Of a DNA stretch of 64,000 nt, positions 26,485-35,194 are shown in pieces; position 1 is the first letter of the stretch, and each line of letters begins with the position of its first letter. The stretch lies in contig NZ_JBIQOI010000002.1 in the NCBI RefSeq assembly GCF_044197065.1, forward strand, positions 1,084,895-1,148,894, given 5' to 3'. This DNA comes from Kluyvera ascorbata_C (GTDB taxonomy: Bacteria; Pseudomonadota; Gammaproteobacteria; Enterobacterales; Enterobacteriaceae). The position numbers and the translations under genes are program-made. The notes below the pieces were generated by a model. That model was not told the origin of the DNA. It made no database searches and worked only from the letters and a program-made list of their open reading frames with translations.

Positions 26485-27297
26485 TTAGCGTCTGTGCCTT
26501 CCCGGCGGCGCGGAGTACCAGTACATCTGCTGGAGCTGGAATTCGCCGAACTCGGGATGGCGGAAGGTTTTGATCTGGTTTTCAACGCCGCGCACTTCAT
26601 AGCGCTGATGCCAGAGCGCTTCAAATTCGGCAGAAGCGGCAAAGAAGCGGGCGAGCTTATTCTCCCACGCCGGTTCCCCCCGGTGTTCGGCCATTGCGGC
26701 GCGAAAATAGGAGACAAAATTGCCCAGCACGTCAGGGTTGGCCAGGCGACTACGCCAGCCGGGGTGGGTCAGATACAGGTAGATACAATTTCGTTCATCT
26801 TCGGGGATGAGGGAAAAATCAACGCCCATCAGCCGACAAAACGCGTCATTCCACGCCACGATATCGAAGTTTGGCTTTTGAATGCTGGCCGGCTGAGGCA
26901 GCAGACTGTCCAGCATACGGCGCGTGCCGGGGCTGATCCCCTCGCATTGGGGCACATTTAAGGATTCCAGCGGCGTTAACCCCGCCAGCACAAACAGATG
27001 GCGCGTCTCCAGTTCGCTGCACTGGAGCGCTTCGGCGACCGCTTGCATTACCGCCACCGACGGATTAACCTCGCGCCCCTGCTCAAGCCAGGTATACCAG
27101 GTCACGCCAACGTCCGCCAGCATCGCCACCTCTTCGCGGCGAAGGCCCGGCGTGCGCCGCCGCCCGCTGCGCGGTAACCCCAACCGCTGCGGGTCGAGAC
27201 TTTCCCGTCGCGCCCGAAGAAATGCACCCAGCTGCTTACGGCTATCCATCTGCCGTGTCTGCAATACGTCCATTTCACTGTCGCTGATGAGGCTCAT
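26485..27297 (-). CDS. XRE-family regulator with MmyB-like ligand domain
   Basis: Regulator of 270 residues. Residues about 20-105 hold a helix-turn-helix (LGAFLRARRESLDPQRLGLP, RRTPGLRREEVAMLADVGVT, WYTWLEQGREVNPSVAVMQA). The rest is the MmyB-like domain (NFDIVAWNDAFCRLMG, then YLYLTHPGWRSRLAN), which often binds a fatty or other small ligand. GGAG is seven bases before the ATG. It is divergent from an MFS transporter, and a palindrome lies between them. The likely target is that transporter. Confidence 0.88.
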   Translation of the reverse strand: MSLISDSEMDVLQTRQMDSRKQLGAFLRARRESLDPQRLGLPRSGRRRTPGLRREEVAMLADVGVTWYTWLEQGREVNPSVAVMQAVAEALQCSELETRHLFVLAGLTPLESLNVPQCEGISPGTRRMLDSLLPQPASIQKPNFDIVAWNDAFCRLMGVDFSLIPEDERNCIYLYLTHPGWRSRLANPDVLGNFVSYFRAAMAEHRGEPAWENKLARFFAASAEFEALWHQRYEVRGVENQIKTFRHPEFGEFQLQQMYWYSAPPGRHRR

Positions 27298-27321
27298 GGT
27301 ATCTCCAGCATAGTAGTTCCA

Positions 27322-27347
27322 GTACCAGTATAACCAGGAACTGGTAC
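27322..27347. promoter_or_regulatory. Palindromic operator between XRE regulator and MFS gene
   Basis: GTACCAGT (27322-27329) and ACTGGTAC (27340-27347) form a perfect inverted repeat around ten bases. It lies 25 bases upstream of the regulator start and 58 bases upstream of the MFS start. It is a good candidate for binding by the XRE protein, controlling both genes. Confidence 0.6.
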
Positions 27348-27404
27348 CCGTTTATTTAATCAGCGATGCTACGTCCAATCGCTGAATGACGCAATGGAGT
27401 CACC

Positions 27405-28832
27405 ATGAAAACGTCTGCTGTTTCACCCGGCCGCGCGGGGCTTTTCCTGCTGCTGACCGGCCTGATGTTGCCCCAAATCGATACCTCGATAACCAACGTC
27501 GCCCTCGATTCCATCACCGAGTCGCTGCACGCCAGCCCCACCCAGCTTGAGCTCATTGTGGCGCTGTACGGCGTGGCGTTTGCCGTCTGTCTGGCGATGG
27601 GCAGCAAGCTTGGCGACAACTACGGTCGCCGCCGCCTGTTTATGTGGGGCGTGGCGATTTTTAGCCTCGCTTCGCTGCTGTGTGGGGTCGCTAACTCGAT
27701 TACTGCCCTCCTCGCCGCTCGTACGCTTCAGGGCGCAGGCGCGGCGCTTATCGTGCCGCAGATCCTCGCCACCCTGCACGTCACGCTGAAAGGGACGGCG
27801 CACGCCCGAGCCATTAGCCTTTACGGCGGCATTGGCGGCATTTCGTTTATCGTCGGACAGATGTTCGGCGGCTGGCTGGTGTCGGCGGATATCGCCGGAA
27901 TGGGCTGGCGTAACGCCTTCTTTATCAACGTGCCGATTGGCCTGCTGGTGCTGGCGTTCAGCCGCCGCTACGTGCCGGAAACCCGCCGCGACGAGCATGC
28001 CACCATCGACTGGCAGGGCACCTTTAGCCTTGGGCTTATTCTCTGCTGCCTGCTGTTCCCGATGGCGCTGGGGCCGGAGCTGCACTGGCCATGGTCGATG
28101 CGCCTGATGCTGCTGGCGATTATTCCGCTGCTGTTCTGGATGCGTGCCACCGCACTGCGTAAAGAGCAGCGCGGCGAGCACCCGCTGCTGCCGCCGCGTC
28201 TGTTGCAGCTTGCCAGCATTCGCTTCGGCATGGTGATTGCGCTGCTGTTCTTCAGCGCCTGGTCCGGGTTTATGTTCTGCATGGCGCTGACCATGCAGTC
28301 CGGCCTCGGTATGGCGCCGTGGCAGTCGGGCAACAGCTTTATCGCCCTTGGCGTGGCCTACTTCCTGTCGGCGATGTACGCGCCGAAGCTGATTGCGCGC
28401 CACAGCATGGGACGCATTCTGGTCGCCGGTCTGGTGGTGCAAATTAGCGGCCTGCTGCTGCTGATGGAGACCTTCCACCACTACGGTCAGGCCGCCACCG
28501 CGCTGACGCTGGTGCCCGCCACGGCGTTGATTGGCTTCGGCCAGGCGCTGATTGTGAACTGCTTCTATCGGGTGGGAATGCGCGATATCACCGCTAACGA
28601 TGCGGGCGCGGGCAGCGCGCTGCTGAGTACCTTGCAGCAGGCCACACTGGGGCTTGGCCCGGCGGTGTTTGGTTCACTGTTGCTGATGCTGATGCGCAAC
28701 CACCACGGTAGCTATCCGCAGGCGATGATCGGTTTTCTCGGTGTGGAGGCCGCGATGATGCTGCTGCTGGCGGTGATTGCGATTGGCCTTCGCCATCATT
28801 TGAACCGTAGCCCGGCGATGGCAACTTCCTGA
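27405..28832 (+). CDS. MFS transporter, DHA2-type drug exporter
   Basis: Inner-membrane proton antiporter of 475 residues with about 14 hydrophobic helices. It has the early motif MLPQIDTSITNVALDSI and the loop 2-3 motif GSKLGDNYGRRRLF. ARTLQGAGAALIVPQILATL follows, then an antiporter motif-C-like stretch (GGIGGISFIVGQMFGG). GGAG precedes the ATG. It is divergent from an MmyB-type XRE regulator, a pattern seen for inducible efflux pumps. The substrate is unknown. Confidence 0.88.
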   Translation: MKTSAVSPGRAGLFLLLTGLMLPQIDTSITNVALDSITESLHASPTQLELIVALYGVAFAVCLAMGSKLGDNYGRRRLFMWGVAIFSLASLLCGVANSITALLAARTLQGAGAALIVPQILATLHVTLKGTAHARAISLYGGIGGISFIVGQMFGGWLVSADIAGMGWRNAFFINVPIGLLVLAFSRRYVPETRRDEHATIDWQGTFSLGLILCCLLFPMALGPELHWPWSMRLMLLAIIPLLFWMRATALRKEQRGEHPLLPPRLLQLASIRFGMVIALLFFSAWSGFMFCMALTMQSGLGMAPWQSGNSFIALGVAYFLSAMYAPKLIARHSMGRILVAGLVVQISGLLLLMETFHHYGQAATALTLVPATALIGFGQALIVNCFYRVGMRDITANDAGAGSALLSTLQQATLGLGPAVFGSLLLMLMRNHHGSYPQAMIGFLGVEAAMMLLLAVIAIGLRHHLNRSPAMATS

Positions 28833-28910
28833 TTATTAAGTTCCTGTATACACGTTTGCATATTATAGCCAGCCTGGTCATTATTAAAGACTGGTTATAT
28901 AGGAGACGTT

Positions 28911-30155
28911 ATGCAGGAACTCATTTCCCAGATAGAAGAGATGGGCATTGAAATAAACCATACCAATTCGCTCGTGATCATCTTTGGTATTATTTTTCTC
29001 ACTGCCATCATTGTTCATCTGATTTTACACCGTCTGGTGCTACGCACTTTCGAAAAACGCGCGCAGGCCAGCAGCCATTTATGGCTGCAAATCATCACGC
29101 AGAATAAGCTGTTTCACCGGCTGGCATTTACGCTGCAAGGGATTATTGTTAACGTGCAGGCCGTGCTGTGGCTGCAAAAAGGCAGTGAAGCTGCGGAAAT
29201 ATTAACCACGGTAGCGCAGCTGTGGGTGATGCTATATGCCCTGCTGTCGTTCTTCTCACTGCTGGACGTTATTTTCAATCTGTCGCAGAAACTCTCCTTC
29301 TCTTCTCAGCTTCCGCTTAAAGGCATATTCCAGGGCGTGAAGCTGGTGAGCGCGATCCTGATTGGCATCCTGATGATCTCCCTGCTGCTGGGGCAGTCAC
29401 CGGCCATTCTGATAAGCGGTCTGGGGGCCATGGCCGCGGTGCTGATGCTGGTGTTTAAAGACCCAATTCTCGGTCTGGTGGCCGGTATTCAGCTCTCTGC
29501 AAACGATATGCTGAAGCTCGGTGACTGGCTGGAAATGCCAAAATACGGTGCCGATGGTGCGGTAACGGATATCGGTTTAACCACCGTCAAAGTACGTAAC
29601 TGGGATAACACCATTACCACGATTCCCACCTGGTCGCTGGTCTCTGATTCTTTTAAAAACTGGAGCGGCATGTCGGCTTCCGGCGGGCGTCGAATTAAGC
29701 GCAGCCTGAACATTGATACCACCAGCGTCCATTTCCTTGATGAAAAAGAGCAGCAGCGCTTAATTCAGGCGCGACTGTTAAAACCGTATATGGACTCTCG
29801 TTATCAGGAAATTAGCCTGTGGAATCAGGAATACGGTAGCGATGATTCGGTGCTTAACCTGCGTAAAATGACCAATATCGGCACCTTCCGCGCTTATCTC
29901 AACGAATATCTTCGTAACCATCCGAAAATTCGCAAGGATATGACGCTGATGGTTCGCCAGCTTGCACCGGATAATAACGGTCTGCCAATTGAGATATATG
30001 CCTTTACCAACACCGTTATCTGGGCGGAATATGAGAGTATTCAGGCGGATATTTTCGACCATATTTTCGCCGTGGTCGAAGAGTTTGGTCTGAGAATACA
30101 TCAGTCGCCGACCGGTAATGATATTCGCGCCCTCGCGGGCGTTATCGGGCAGTAA
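28911..30155 (+). CDS. ybdG: Mechanosensitive channel YbdG (MscM-type)
   Basis: Inner-membrane channel of the MscS family, 414 residues, which opens on mild osmotic down-shock. It matches E. coli YbdG almost throughout: FEKRAQASSHLWLQIITQNK, the pore helix region SPAILISGLGAMAAVLMLVF and KDPILGLVAGIQLSANDMLK, and KVRNWDNTITTIPTWSLVSD. AGGAG is present before the start. In E. coli it lies directly between pheP and nfsB; here extra genes separate it from both. Its 3' end overlaps the convergent LysR gene by 14 bases. Confidence 0.95.
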   Translation: MQELISQIEEMGIEINHTNSLVIIFGIIFLTAIIVHLILHRLVLRTFEKRAQASSHLWLQIITQNKLFHRLAFTLQGIIVNVQAVLWLQKGSEAAEILTTVAQLWVMLYALLSFFSLLDVIFNLSQKLSFSSQLPLKGIFQGVKLVSAILIGILMISLLLGQSPAILISGLGAMAAVLMLVFKDPILGLVAGIQLSANDMLKLGDWLEMPKYGADGAVTDIGLTTVKVRNWDNTITTIPTWSLVSDSFKNWSGMSASGGRRIKRSLNIDTTSVHFLDEKEQQRLIQARLLKPYMDSRYQEISLWNQEYGSDDSVLNLRKMTNIGTFRAYLNEYLRNHPKIRKDMTLMVRQLAPDNNGLPIEIYAFTNTVIWAEYESIQADIFDHIFAVVEEFGLRIHQSPTGNDIRALAGVIGQ

Positions 30156-31056
30156 TCACCCCCACCTCAGACGTCTGAATCAGGGCGATAAACTTGTCAG
30201 CCAGCGGATTTTTCCGGCTGGCTGACCAGGCCACCGCCGTAGTGATCACCTCAATGGTCTGGTCGAGCGGCACCGTCACCACGTTAGCCGGTGACAGACG
30301 CTCCAGCGAATCTGGCACCAGCGCAATCCCCTGCCCACAGCCAACGAAAGCAATCTGCGAAGAGACCGAACGGACGTGGTGAATAATCCGCGGCGAAAAG
30401 CCTTCGCTGCGACAGGCGGCGGTAATGCTGTCGAAATAGACCGGGCTCAGATGACGGGAGAACATCACCCACTCTTCCTGAATCAAATCACGCAGCGCAA
30501 TCCGTGGCTCGGCGGCCAGACGATGCTGACGGGGTAGCGCCACCACCAGTTCGGCGCTGGACAGCGGCAGCAGCGTAATCCCCTCGCCCATTTCCCCGGT
30601 GAGGCGCGCAAACGCCAGATCGATCTCGCCGTTTTGCAGCGCCAGCACCGCTTCGGCGCTGTCGATCTCTTTAATGGAGATCACGATATCCGGGTAGCGC
30701 GCTTTCATCTTATCAATCAGCGGCGGCAGCACGTCGAGCATCGCGGTGCTGATGGCGCCAATGGTTAGCATACCGGTATGCCCGGCCACCGCTTCGTTCA
30801 CCGCCAGCTCCAGCCGTTCAACCTGCTCGGCAAAGCGTTTAACCGCCGGCAGGATGGCGAGCCCCACGGGGGTGAGCTGCACGTTGCGCTTTGAACGGTC
30901 AAACAGCTGCACCTTCAGCGACTGCTCCAGCACCTGAATCTGCTGGGTCAGGGGCGGCTGGGTCATACCAAGCCGCTTCGCCGCGCGGCCAAAATGTTTC
31001 TCCTCCGCCACCGCGAGGAACAGCCACATATGGCGAATAATACGAAAATTGATCAT
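30142..31056 (-). CDS. LysR-family transcriptional regulator
   Basis: Regulator of 304 residues with an N-terminal helix-turn-helix (MWLFLAVAEEKHFGRAAKRL, GMTQPPLTQQIQVLEQSL) and a C-terminal sensing domain (GMLTIGAISTAMLDVLPPLI). It is divergent from the alpha/beta hydrolase and EamA genes and probably controls them. The start is uncertain: ATG at 31056 (MINFRII) fits family length and has GGAG upstream, whereas 31083 would add nine residues. The ligand is unknown. Confidence 0.88.
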   Translation of the reverse strand: MINFRIIRHMWLFLAVAEEKHFGRAAKRLGMTQPPLTQQIQVLEQSLKVQLFDRSKRNVQLTPVGLAILPAVKRFAEQVERLELAVNEAVAGHTGMLTIGAISTAMLDVLPPLIDKMKARYPDIVISIKEIDSAEAVLALQNGEIDLAFARLTGEMGEGITLLPLSSAELVVALPRQHRLAAEPRIALRDLIQEEWVMFSRHLSPVYFDSITAACRSEGFSPRIIHHVRSVSSQIAFVGCGQGIALVPDSLERLSPANVVTVPLDQTIEVITTAVAWSASRKNPLADKFIALIQTSEVGVITAR

Positions 31057-31189
31057 CTCTGCACGGCTCCAGTCACGACTCACGCCAAACGATATTAAAA
31101 ATATATCAGAGCATTACTTTAATACGATTTTACATATCAGAGAATCAAAGCGACGATAGCCGCCCCACGAATGCATAAGAAGAGTGACC

Positions 31190-31996
31190 ATGCCCCACGA
31201 ATTTCACCGTGCGCACCTTGCGTTAACGGTACAAGCGACGCCGATGCAGGTGGCCGCTATTCACCGTTCCGGCCACCGCGAACCGATTGTGTTTCTCCAC
31301 GGCTTCGGTTCAACCAAAGAAGACTATGCCGATATCGTGCGCCACGCCGCGTTCGACGGGCGACCGTTTCTCGCCTACGACGCCCCCGGTTGCGGGGAGA
31401 CGAAATGCCCAGACATGCAGAAAATTTCGATTCCGTTTTTAGTCGAGACGGCGCTCGCGATGATTGACCAGATGGGCTTCCAGCGTTTTCACCTCGTCGG
31501 CCACTCCATGGGCGGGCTGACCGCGCTGATGCTGGCGCACGCCCATCCCGAGCGGGTGCTCAGCTTTGTCGACATCGAGGGTAATATCGCCCCGGAAGAT
31601 TGCTTCCTGAGCCGCCAGGCCATTGATTATCCGCACGGCGACGATGAGCAGTTCTTCGCGGATTTTATCGCCCGTACTCATCAATCTCCGGCGTGGGCCA
31701 GCGCGCTGTATGCCGCCAGCCTCAAGCATAAAGTGCGGGCAGCCGCGGTCAGGCCCATTTTTACCTCGATGGTGGACTATTCCGACCACGGCGATCTGAT
31801 GGCGAAGTTTTTAAATCTGCCGTGCCCAAAAATGTTTATGTACGGTGAGCAGAACAACACGTTGAGCTACCTGGCGGATATCGAACGTCGTGGCGTAACG
31901 CTTGCTGAAATTCCCCACTGCGGGCACTTCCCGATGTACTCCAACCCGGTACTGATGTGGGAAAAAATCAGCGAGCTTCAGGAACGCGTAGGATGA
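31190..31996 (+). CDS. Alpha/beta hydrolase
   Basis: Soluble hydrolase of 268 residues. The oxyanion-hole motif VFLHGFGST is near 34-42, the nucleophile Ser106 lies in VGHSMGG, and the catalytic histidine lies in IPHCGHFPMY near the end. It is an esterase, lipase or C-C hydrolase by fold; the substrate is unknown. The ATG at 31190 suits the upstream AAGAAG; a GTG six bases earlier is less likely. The stop overlaps the start of the EamA transporter (ATGA), so both are translated together, and the divergent LysR regulator probably controls them. Confidence 0.88.
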   Translation: MPHEFHRAHLALTVQATPMQVAAIHRSGHREPIVFLHGFGSTKEDYADIVRHAAFDGRPFLAYDAPGCGETKCPDMQKISIPFLVETALAMIDQMGFQRFHLVGHSMGGLTALMLAHAHPERVLSFVDIEGNIAPEDCFLSRQAIDYPHGDDEQFFADFIARTHQSPAWASALYAASLKHKVRAAAVRPIFTSMVDYSDHGDLMAKFLNLPCPKMFMYGEQNNTLSYLADIERRGVTLAEIPHCGHFPMYSNPVLMWEKISELQERVG

Positions 31997-32889
31997 AGTT
32001 GCATCTCACTTCCCGGGTTGCCGGGTTTTCGCTGGCGATACTCGCGGCGTTCGGCTTTTCGTTTAAGGCAATATTCGTCAAGCTGGCGTATGAGGTCGCG
32101 CCGGTCGACCCGGTCACGCTGCTGATGCTGCGCATGTCGATGTCCCTGCCGCTGATTGGCCTTACCGCATGGCCGGTGCTGCGTAAAATGACCACCCTGC
32201 ATCGTAAAGATTACGCCCTGCTGGCGGTGCTCGGGGTGGCGGGCTATTACGCCTCGGCGATGCTCGATTTTATGGGCTTGCAGTACATTACCGCCGGGCT
32301 CGAGCGGCTGATTCTTTTTACCTACCCGATGCTGACTATCCTGATTGGCGTCTTTTTTCTCGGCAAAACCTTTGAGAAGAAACTGCTGCTGGCGATGCTC
32401 CTTTCCTACGGCGGCATTCTGATTGCCTTTGTGCACGACCTTGGCCTTACCGCCGATAGCCATTCGGTGCTAATAGGCGGCTCGCTGGTATTTGGCTGCG
32501 CTATTACCTACGCCATTTACAACGCCGGGGCGGAGGTGGCTATCGGGCGCATGGGGGCGATCCCGTTTTCAATGCTGGCGCTGCTGGTGTCGATTGCGGC
32601 AACGCTGGTGCACTTTTTTACCACTCGTCCTGTTGCCGCGCTCAATCTGCCGTGGCAGGTGTATGCCTATAGTGCAGGGATGGCGGTCTTTTCCACGGTG
32701 ATGCCGATATTCTGGCTGTCGTCGGCCATTCACCGCATCGGCGCGGCGAAGGCGGTGCTGATTGGGTTAATCGGCCCGATTCTGACCATTCTGTTTAGCT
32801 GGTGGCTGTTGGATGAGCCGCTGTCGGTGGAGCAGTTACTGGGGACGGGGCTGGTGGTGTGTGGGCTGCTGGTGGTTATCAGGCGTTAG
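31993..32889 (+). CDS. EamA/DMT-family transporter
   Basis: Inner-membrane permease of 298 residues with about ten helices in two EamA repeats. It opens MKLHLTSRVAGFSLAILAAF and ends with GPILTILFSWWLLDEPLSVE, typical of the second repeat. It is coupled to the alpha/beta hydrolase by a four-base overlap. Members export amino acids, metabolites or drugs. Together with the hydrolase this suggests handling and export of one compound, but its identity is open. Confidence 0.88.
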   Translation: MKLHLTSRVAGFSLAILAAFGFSFKAIFVKLAYEVAPVDPVTLLMLRMSMSLPLIGLTAWPVLRKMTTLHRKDYALLAVLGVAGYYASAMLDFMGLQYITAGLERLILFTYPMLTILIGVFFLGKTFEKKLLLAMLLSYGGILIAFVHDLGLTADSHSVLIGGSLVFGCAITYAIYNAGAEVAIGRMGAIPFSMLALLVSIAATLVHFFTTRPVAALNLPWQVYAYSAGMAVFSTVMPIFWLSSAIHRIGAAKAVLIGLIGPILTILFSWWLLDEPLSVEQLLGTGLVVCGLLVVIRR

Positions 32890-32896
32890 AGTCAGC

Positions 32897-32979
32897 ATTG
32901 CCGGATGGCGGCGTAAACGCCTTATCCGGCCTACAGGAGACTCATTGTAGGCCGGATAAGCGCAGCGCCATCCGGCAAT
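32897..32979. repeat. BIME of two inverted REP units
   Basis: ATTGCCGGATGGCGGCGTAA ... TTATCCGGCCTAC (32897-32934) is followed by the opposite unit GTAGGCCGGATAAGCGCAGC ... CATCCGGCAAT (32947-32979). This is the classic enterobacterial REP pair. It lies between the convergent EamA and LacI genes. Confidence 0.93.
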
Positions 32980-32986
32980 ATTACAC

Positions 32987-33967
32987 TCAGGCGCTGGCGC
33001 GGGGAATAAAGCGCCAGTCCAGCATCACCCGCTCTGGGGCGACGTCCGGGTTATCGATTTTGTTGAGCAGCAGCGTGACCGCTTTAGCGCCAATCTCCCT
33101 TGAGGGCTGCTGCACGGTGGTGAGCTGCGGCGAAACCATTTCCGCCAGCTCTGTGCCGTCAAAGCCGACCACGGCGATATCTTCCGGTACGCGCAGCCCA
33201 GCCTGTTCGATAGCGCGAATGGCACCCGCGGCCAGCGAATCCGAGATGGCAAAGACCGCATCCGGACGCGGGCTCATCGTCAGCAGATTTTTCATCGCCG
33301 CCTTGCCCGCCGCCGCGCTGAGATCGTCCGCGTACTCCACCGCCGCGAAGTCGAGCCCCTGCTGTTGCAGCACGTCCTGGTAGCCCTGCTCGCGCAGACG
33401 GGCGTATTTATAGCTTAAATCATGGTTAATCAGGGCAATACGCTGGTGCCCCTGCGCCGCCAGATAGCCAACCGCATGCTGGGCCGCGTCAACGTCGTTG
33501 ATGCCGACGCAGGAAACGTCCCCGGCATCAGCGTATTCCGCGCACTGCACCCACGGCGCATCGCCAATCACCGTAGTCAGTTCCGGCAGACGGGCAAAGG
33601 CATCCATAGTGATAATGCCGTCGACCATTTTGCCGGTCAGCAGGCGCAGGCCGGATTTAGAGCGATCGATATCAGAACCAGAGTTGCACAGCAAAATGCG
33701 ATAGCCGTTTTTCTCCGCTTCCGCTTCAATGCCCTTCACCACTTCCGCGCAGAACGGGTTGGCGATGTTTGACACCATCACCAGAATCATCGAGCTACGC
33801 GCCGTTCGTAGCTGGCGCGCCAGCAGGTTCGGTTGATAGTTACTCTCTTTGATAGCCTGAAGTACCCGCTCGCGGTTCTTCGCTTTCACCGTTTCGCTGT
33901 TGTTCAACACCCGCGATACGGTGGCCACCGACACGCCCGCCAACTGGGCGATTTTCTGAATTGACAT
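32987..33967 (-). CDS. LacI-family transcriptional regulator
   Basis: Repressor of 326 residues. The N-terminal DNA-binding part is MSIQKIAQLAGVSVATVSRV LNN, followed by the hinge (QPNLLARQLRTARSS) and a sugar-binding-protein-like domain ending IPRASA. The ATG at 33967 follows AGGGAA; a longer frame from 34012 is not needed. It is the last gene in line after an MFS permease, a TIM-barrel isomerase and a Gfo/Idh/MocA dehydrogenase on the same strand. Two identical palindromes of LacI-family type lie before the first gene, so it very likely controls this operon. The inducer is unknown. Confidence 0.92.
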   Translation of the reverse strand: MSIQKIAQLAGVSVATVSRVLNNSETVKAKNRERVLQAIKESNYQPNLLARQLRTARSSMILVMVSNIANPFCAEVVKGIEAEAEKNGYRILLCNSGSDIDRSKSGLRLLTGKMVDGIITMDAFARLPELTTVIGDAPWVQCAEYADAGDVSCVGINDVDAAQHAVGYLAAQGHQRIALINHDLSYKYARLREQGYQDVLQQQGLDFAAVEYADDLSAAAGKAAMKNLLTMSPRPDAVFAISDSLAAGAIRAIEQAGLRVPEDIAVVGFDGTELAEMVSPQLTTVQQPSREIGAKAVTLLLNKIDNPDVAPERVMLDWRFIPRASA

Positions 33968-34042
33968 GCTACGCCGTTCCCTGCAATTAACGCTTTGCGT
34001 GAAGGCTACCATAAAAACAGGCCCGGCGTACCGGGCACAGGG

Positions 34043-35194
34043 TTATTGTTCGACGCTGACCCAACATCGCTGTTGGTGGCTTTTCACAATGGCGTCAATG
34101 AGATACATCACGTTCGCACCTTCACTGAATGAGGCAAAGCGGCGTTCGCTCTCCTGCGGCATCGTTCCTGCACGCACCGCCTGGTAAAAATTGAGCATCA
34201 TGTTTTTAAACGCATCCGGCCAGCCTTCATTGTGCCCGCCGGGGAAGTGAGCCTGCCCGGCAACGTCGCGGTTCAGCAGGCTGGGGTCATCGCTTAAAAG
34301 CTGATTAGGCTGACTGCGGTGGCCAATCCAGAGCTGCTGCGGCGTTTCCTGATCCCAGGCCAGCGAACAGGCGCTGGCGTTGATATCAAAATGGAGGCGG
34401 TTTTTGCGCCCAGCGCTCACCTGCGAGACGCTAAAGCAGCCTTTACTGCCGTCGTCAAAGCGGAACAGCACCGAACCGGCATCTTCGGTGGTTACCGGCA
34501 CGTCGTGGTAGCCGCTAGCATCAGGTTGTTCGCTGAAGGTCGCCTGTGCCCCAAGGCTGGCTTTGCGCGTCGGCCAGACGATAGCGAGGTCGGCCATCAC
34601 CTCGACAATACGCCGCCCGGTGACAAACAGCACCGTATCGCACCAGTGCGAGCCGATATCCGCCACCGCCCGGGAAACACCACCCTGCTGCGCGTCCACG
34701 CGCCAGTTGAAGTCGTTTTCCAGCAGCATCCAGTCCTGGTGGTAGCCGCCATAAGCGGAGAAAAGCCGCCCGGCGCTGCCGTCGCGCATCATGCTCGCCG
34801 CCTGCTGCACCATCGCAAACTGGCGATAAACAAAGCTCACGCCGTGTACCACGCCCGCATCCTGCGCCATCTTAACCAGCTCACGCGCCTCTTCTGACGT
34901 CATACATAACGGTTTTTCTGAGAAAACGTGCTTTCCCGCCCGCAGGATCTGGCGGTTCACCTCTGCATGTAAAAAGTTCGGGGTACAGTTATGCACCACC
35001 TGTAACCCCGGGTGCGCCAGCAATGCGTCAACATCGCCATAAGCGTGCGGAATATTAAGCTGCCGCGCCTTCTCCTTCGCCTGCGCAAGCGAAGCGTCGC
35101 ATAGCGCCACCACCTCAACAAACCCCAGGCGGCGCAGCGCTTCAATATGCGCCGGACCAATAAAACCTGAGCCAACAATGCCGACCTGAATCAT
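34043..35194 (-). CDS. Gfo/Idh/MocA-family oxidoreductase
   Basis: NAD(P)-dependent sugar or polyol dehydrogenase of 383 residues. It starts with the Rossmann motif VGIVGSGFIGPAHIEALRRL, has the family EKPLCMTSEEARELV stretch near 95-110 with the conserved EKP, and DIGSHWCDTVLF with the catalytic histidine region. Its start overlaps the isomerase stop by four bases (ATGA). It is cytoplasmic, and the substrate is probably a carbohydrate or inositol-like compound imported by the operon's MFS permease. Confidence 0.9.
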   Translation of the reverse strand: MIQVGIVGSGFIGPAHIEALRRLGFVEVVALCDASLAQAKEKARQLNIPHAYGDVDALLAHPGLQVVHNCTPNFLHAEVNRQILRAGKHVFSEKPLCMTSEEARELVKMAQDAGVVHGVSFVYRQFAMVQQAASMMRDGSAGRLFSAYGGYHQDWMLLENDFNWRVDAQQGGVSRAVADIGSHWCDTVLFVTGRRIVEVMADLAIVWPTRKASLGAQATFSEQPDASGYHDVPVTTEDAGSVLFRFDDGSKGCFSVSQVSAGRKNRLHFDINASACSLAWDQETPQQLWIGHRSQPNQLLSDDPSLLNRDVAGQAHFPGGHNEGWPDAFKNMMLNFYQAVRAGTMPQESERRFASFSEGANVMYLIDAIVKSHQQRCWVSVEQ

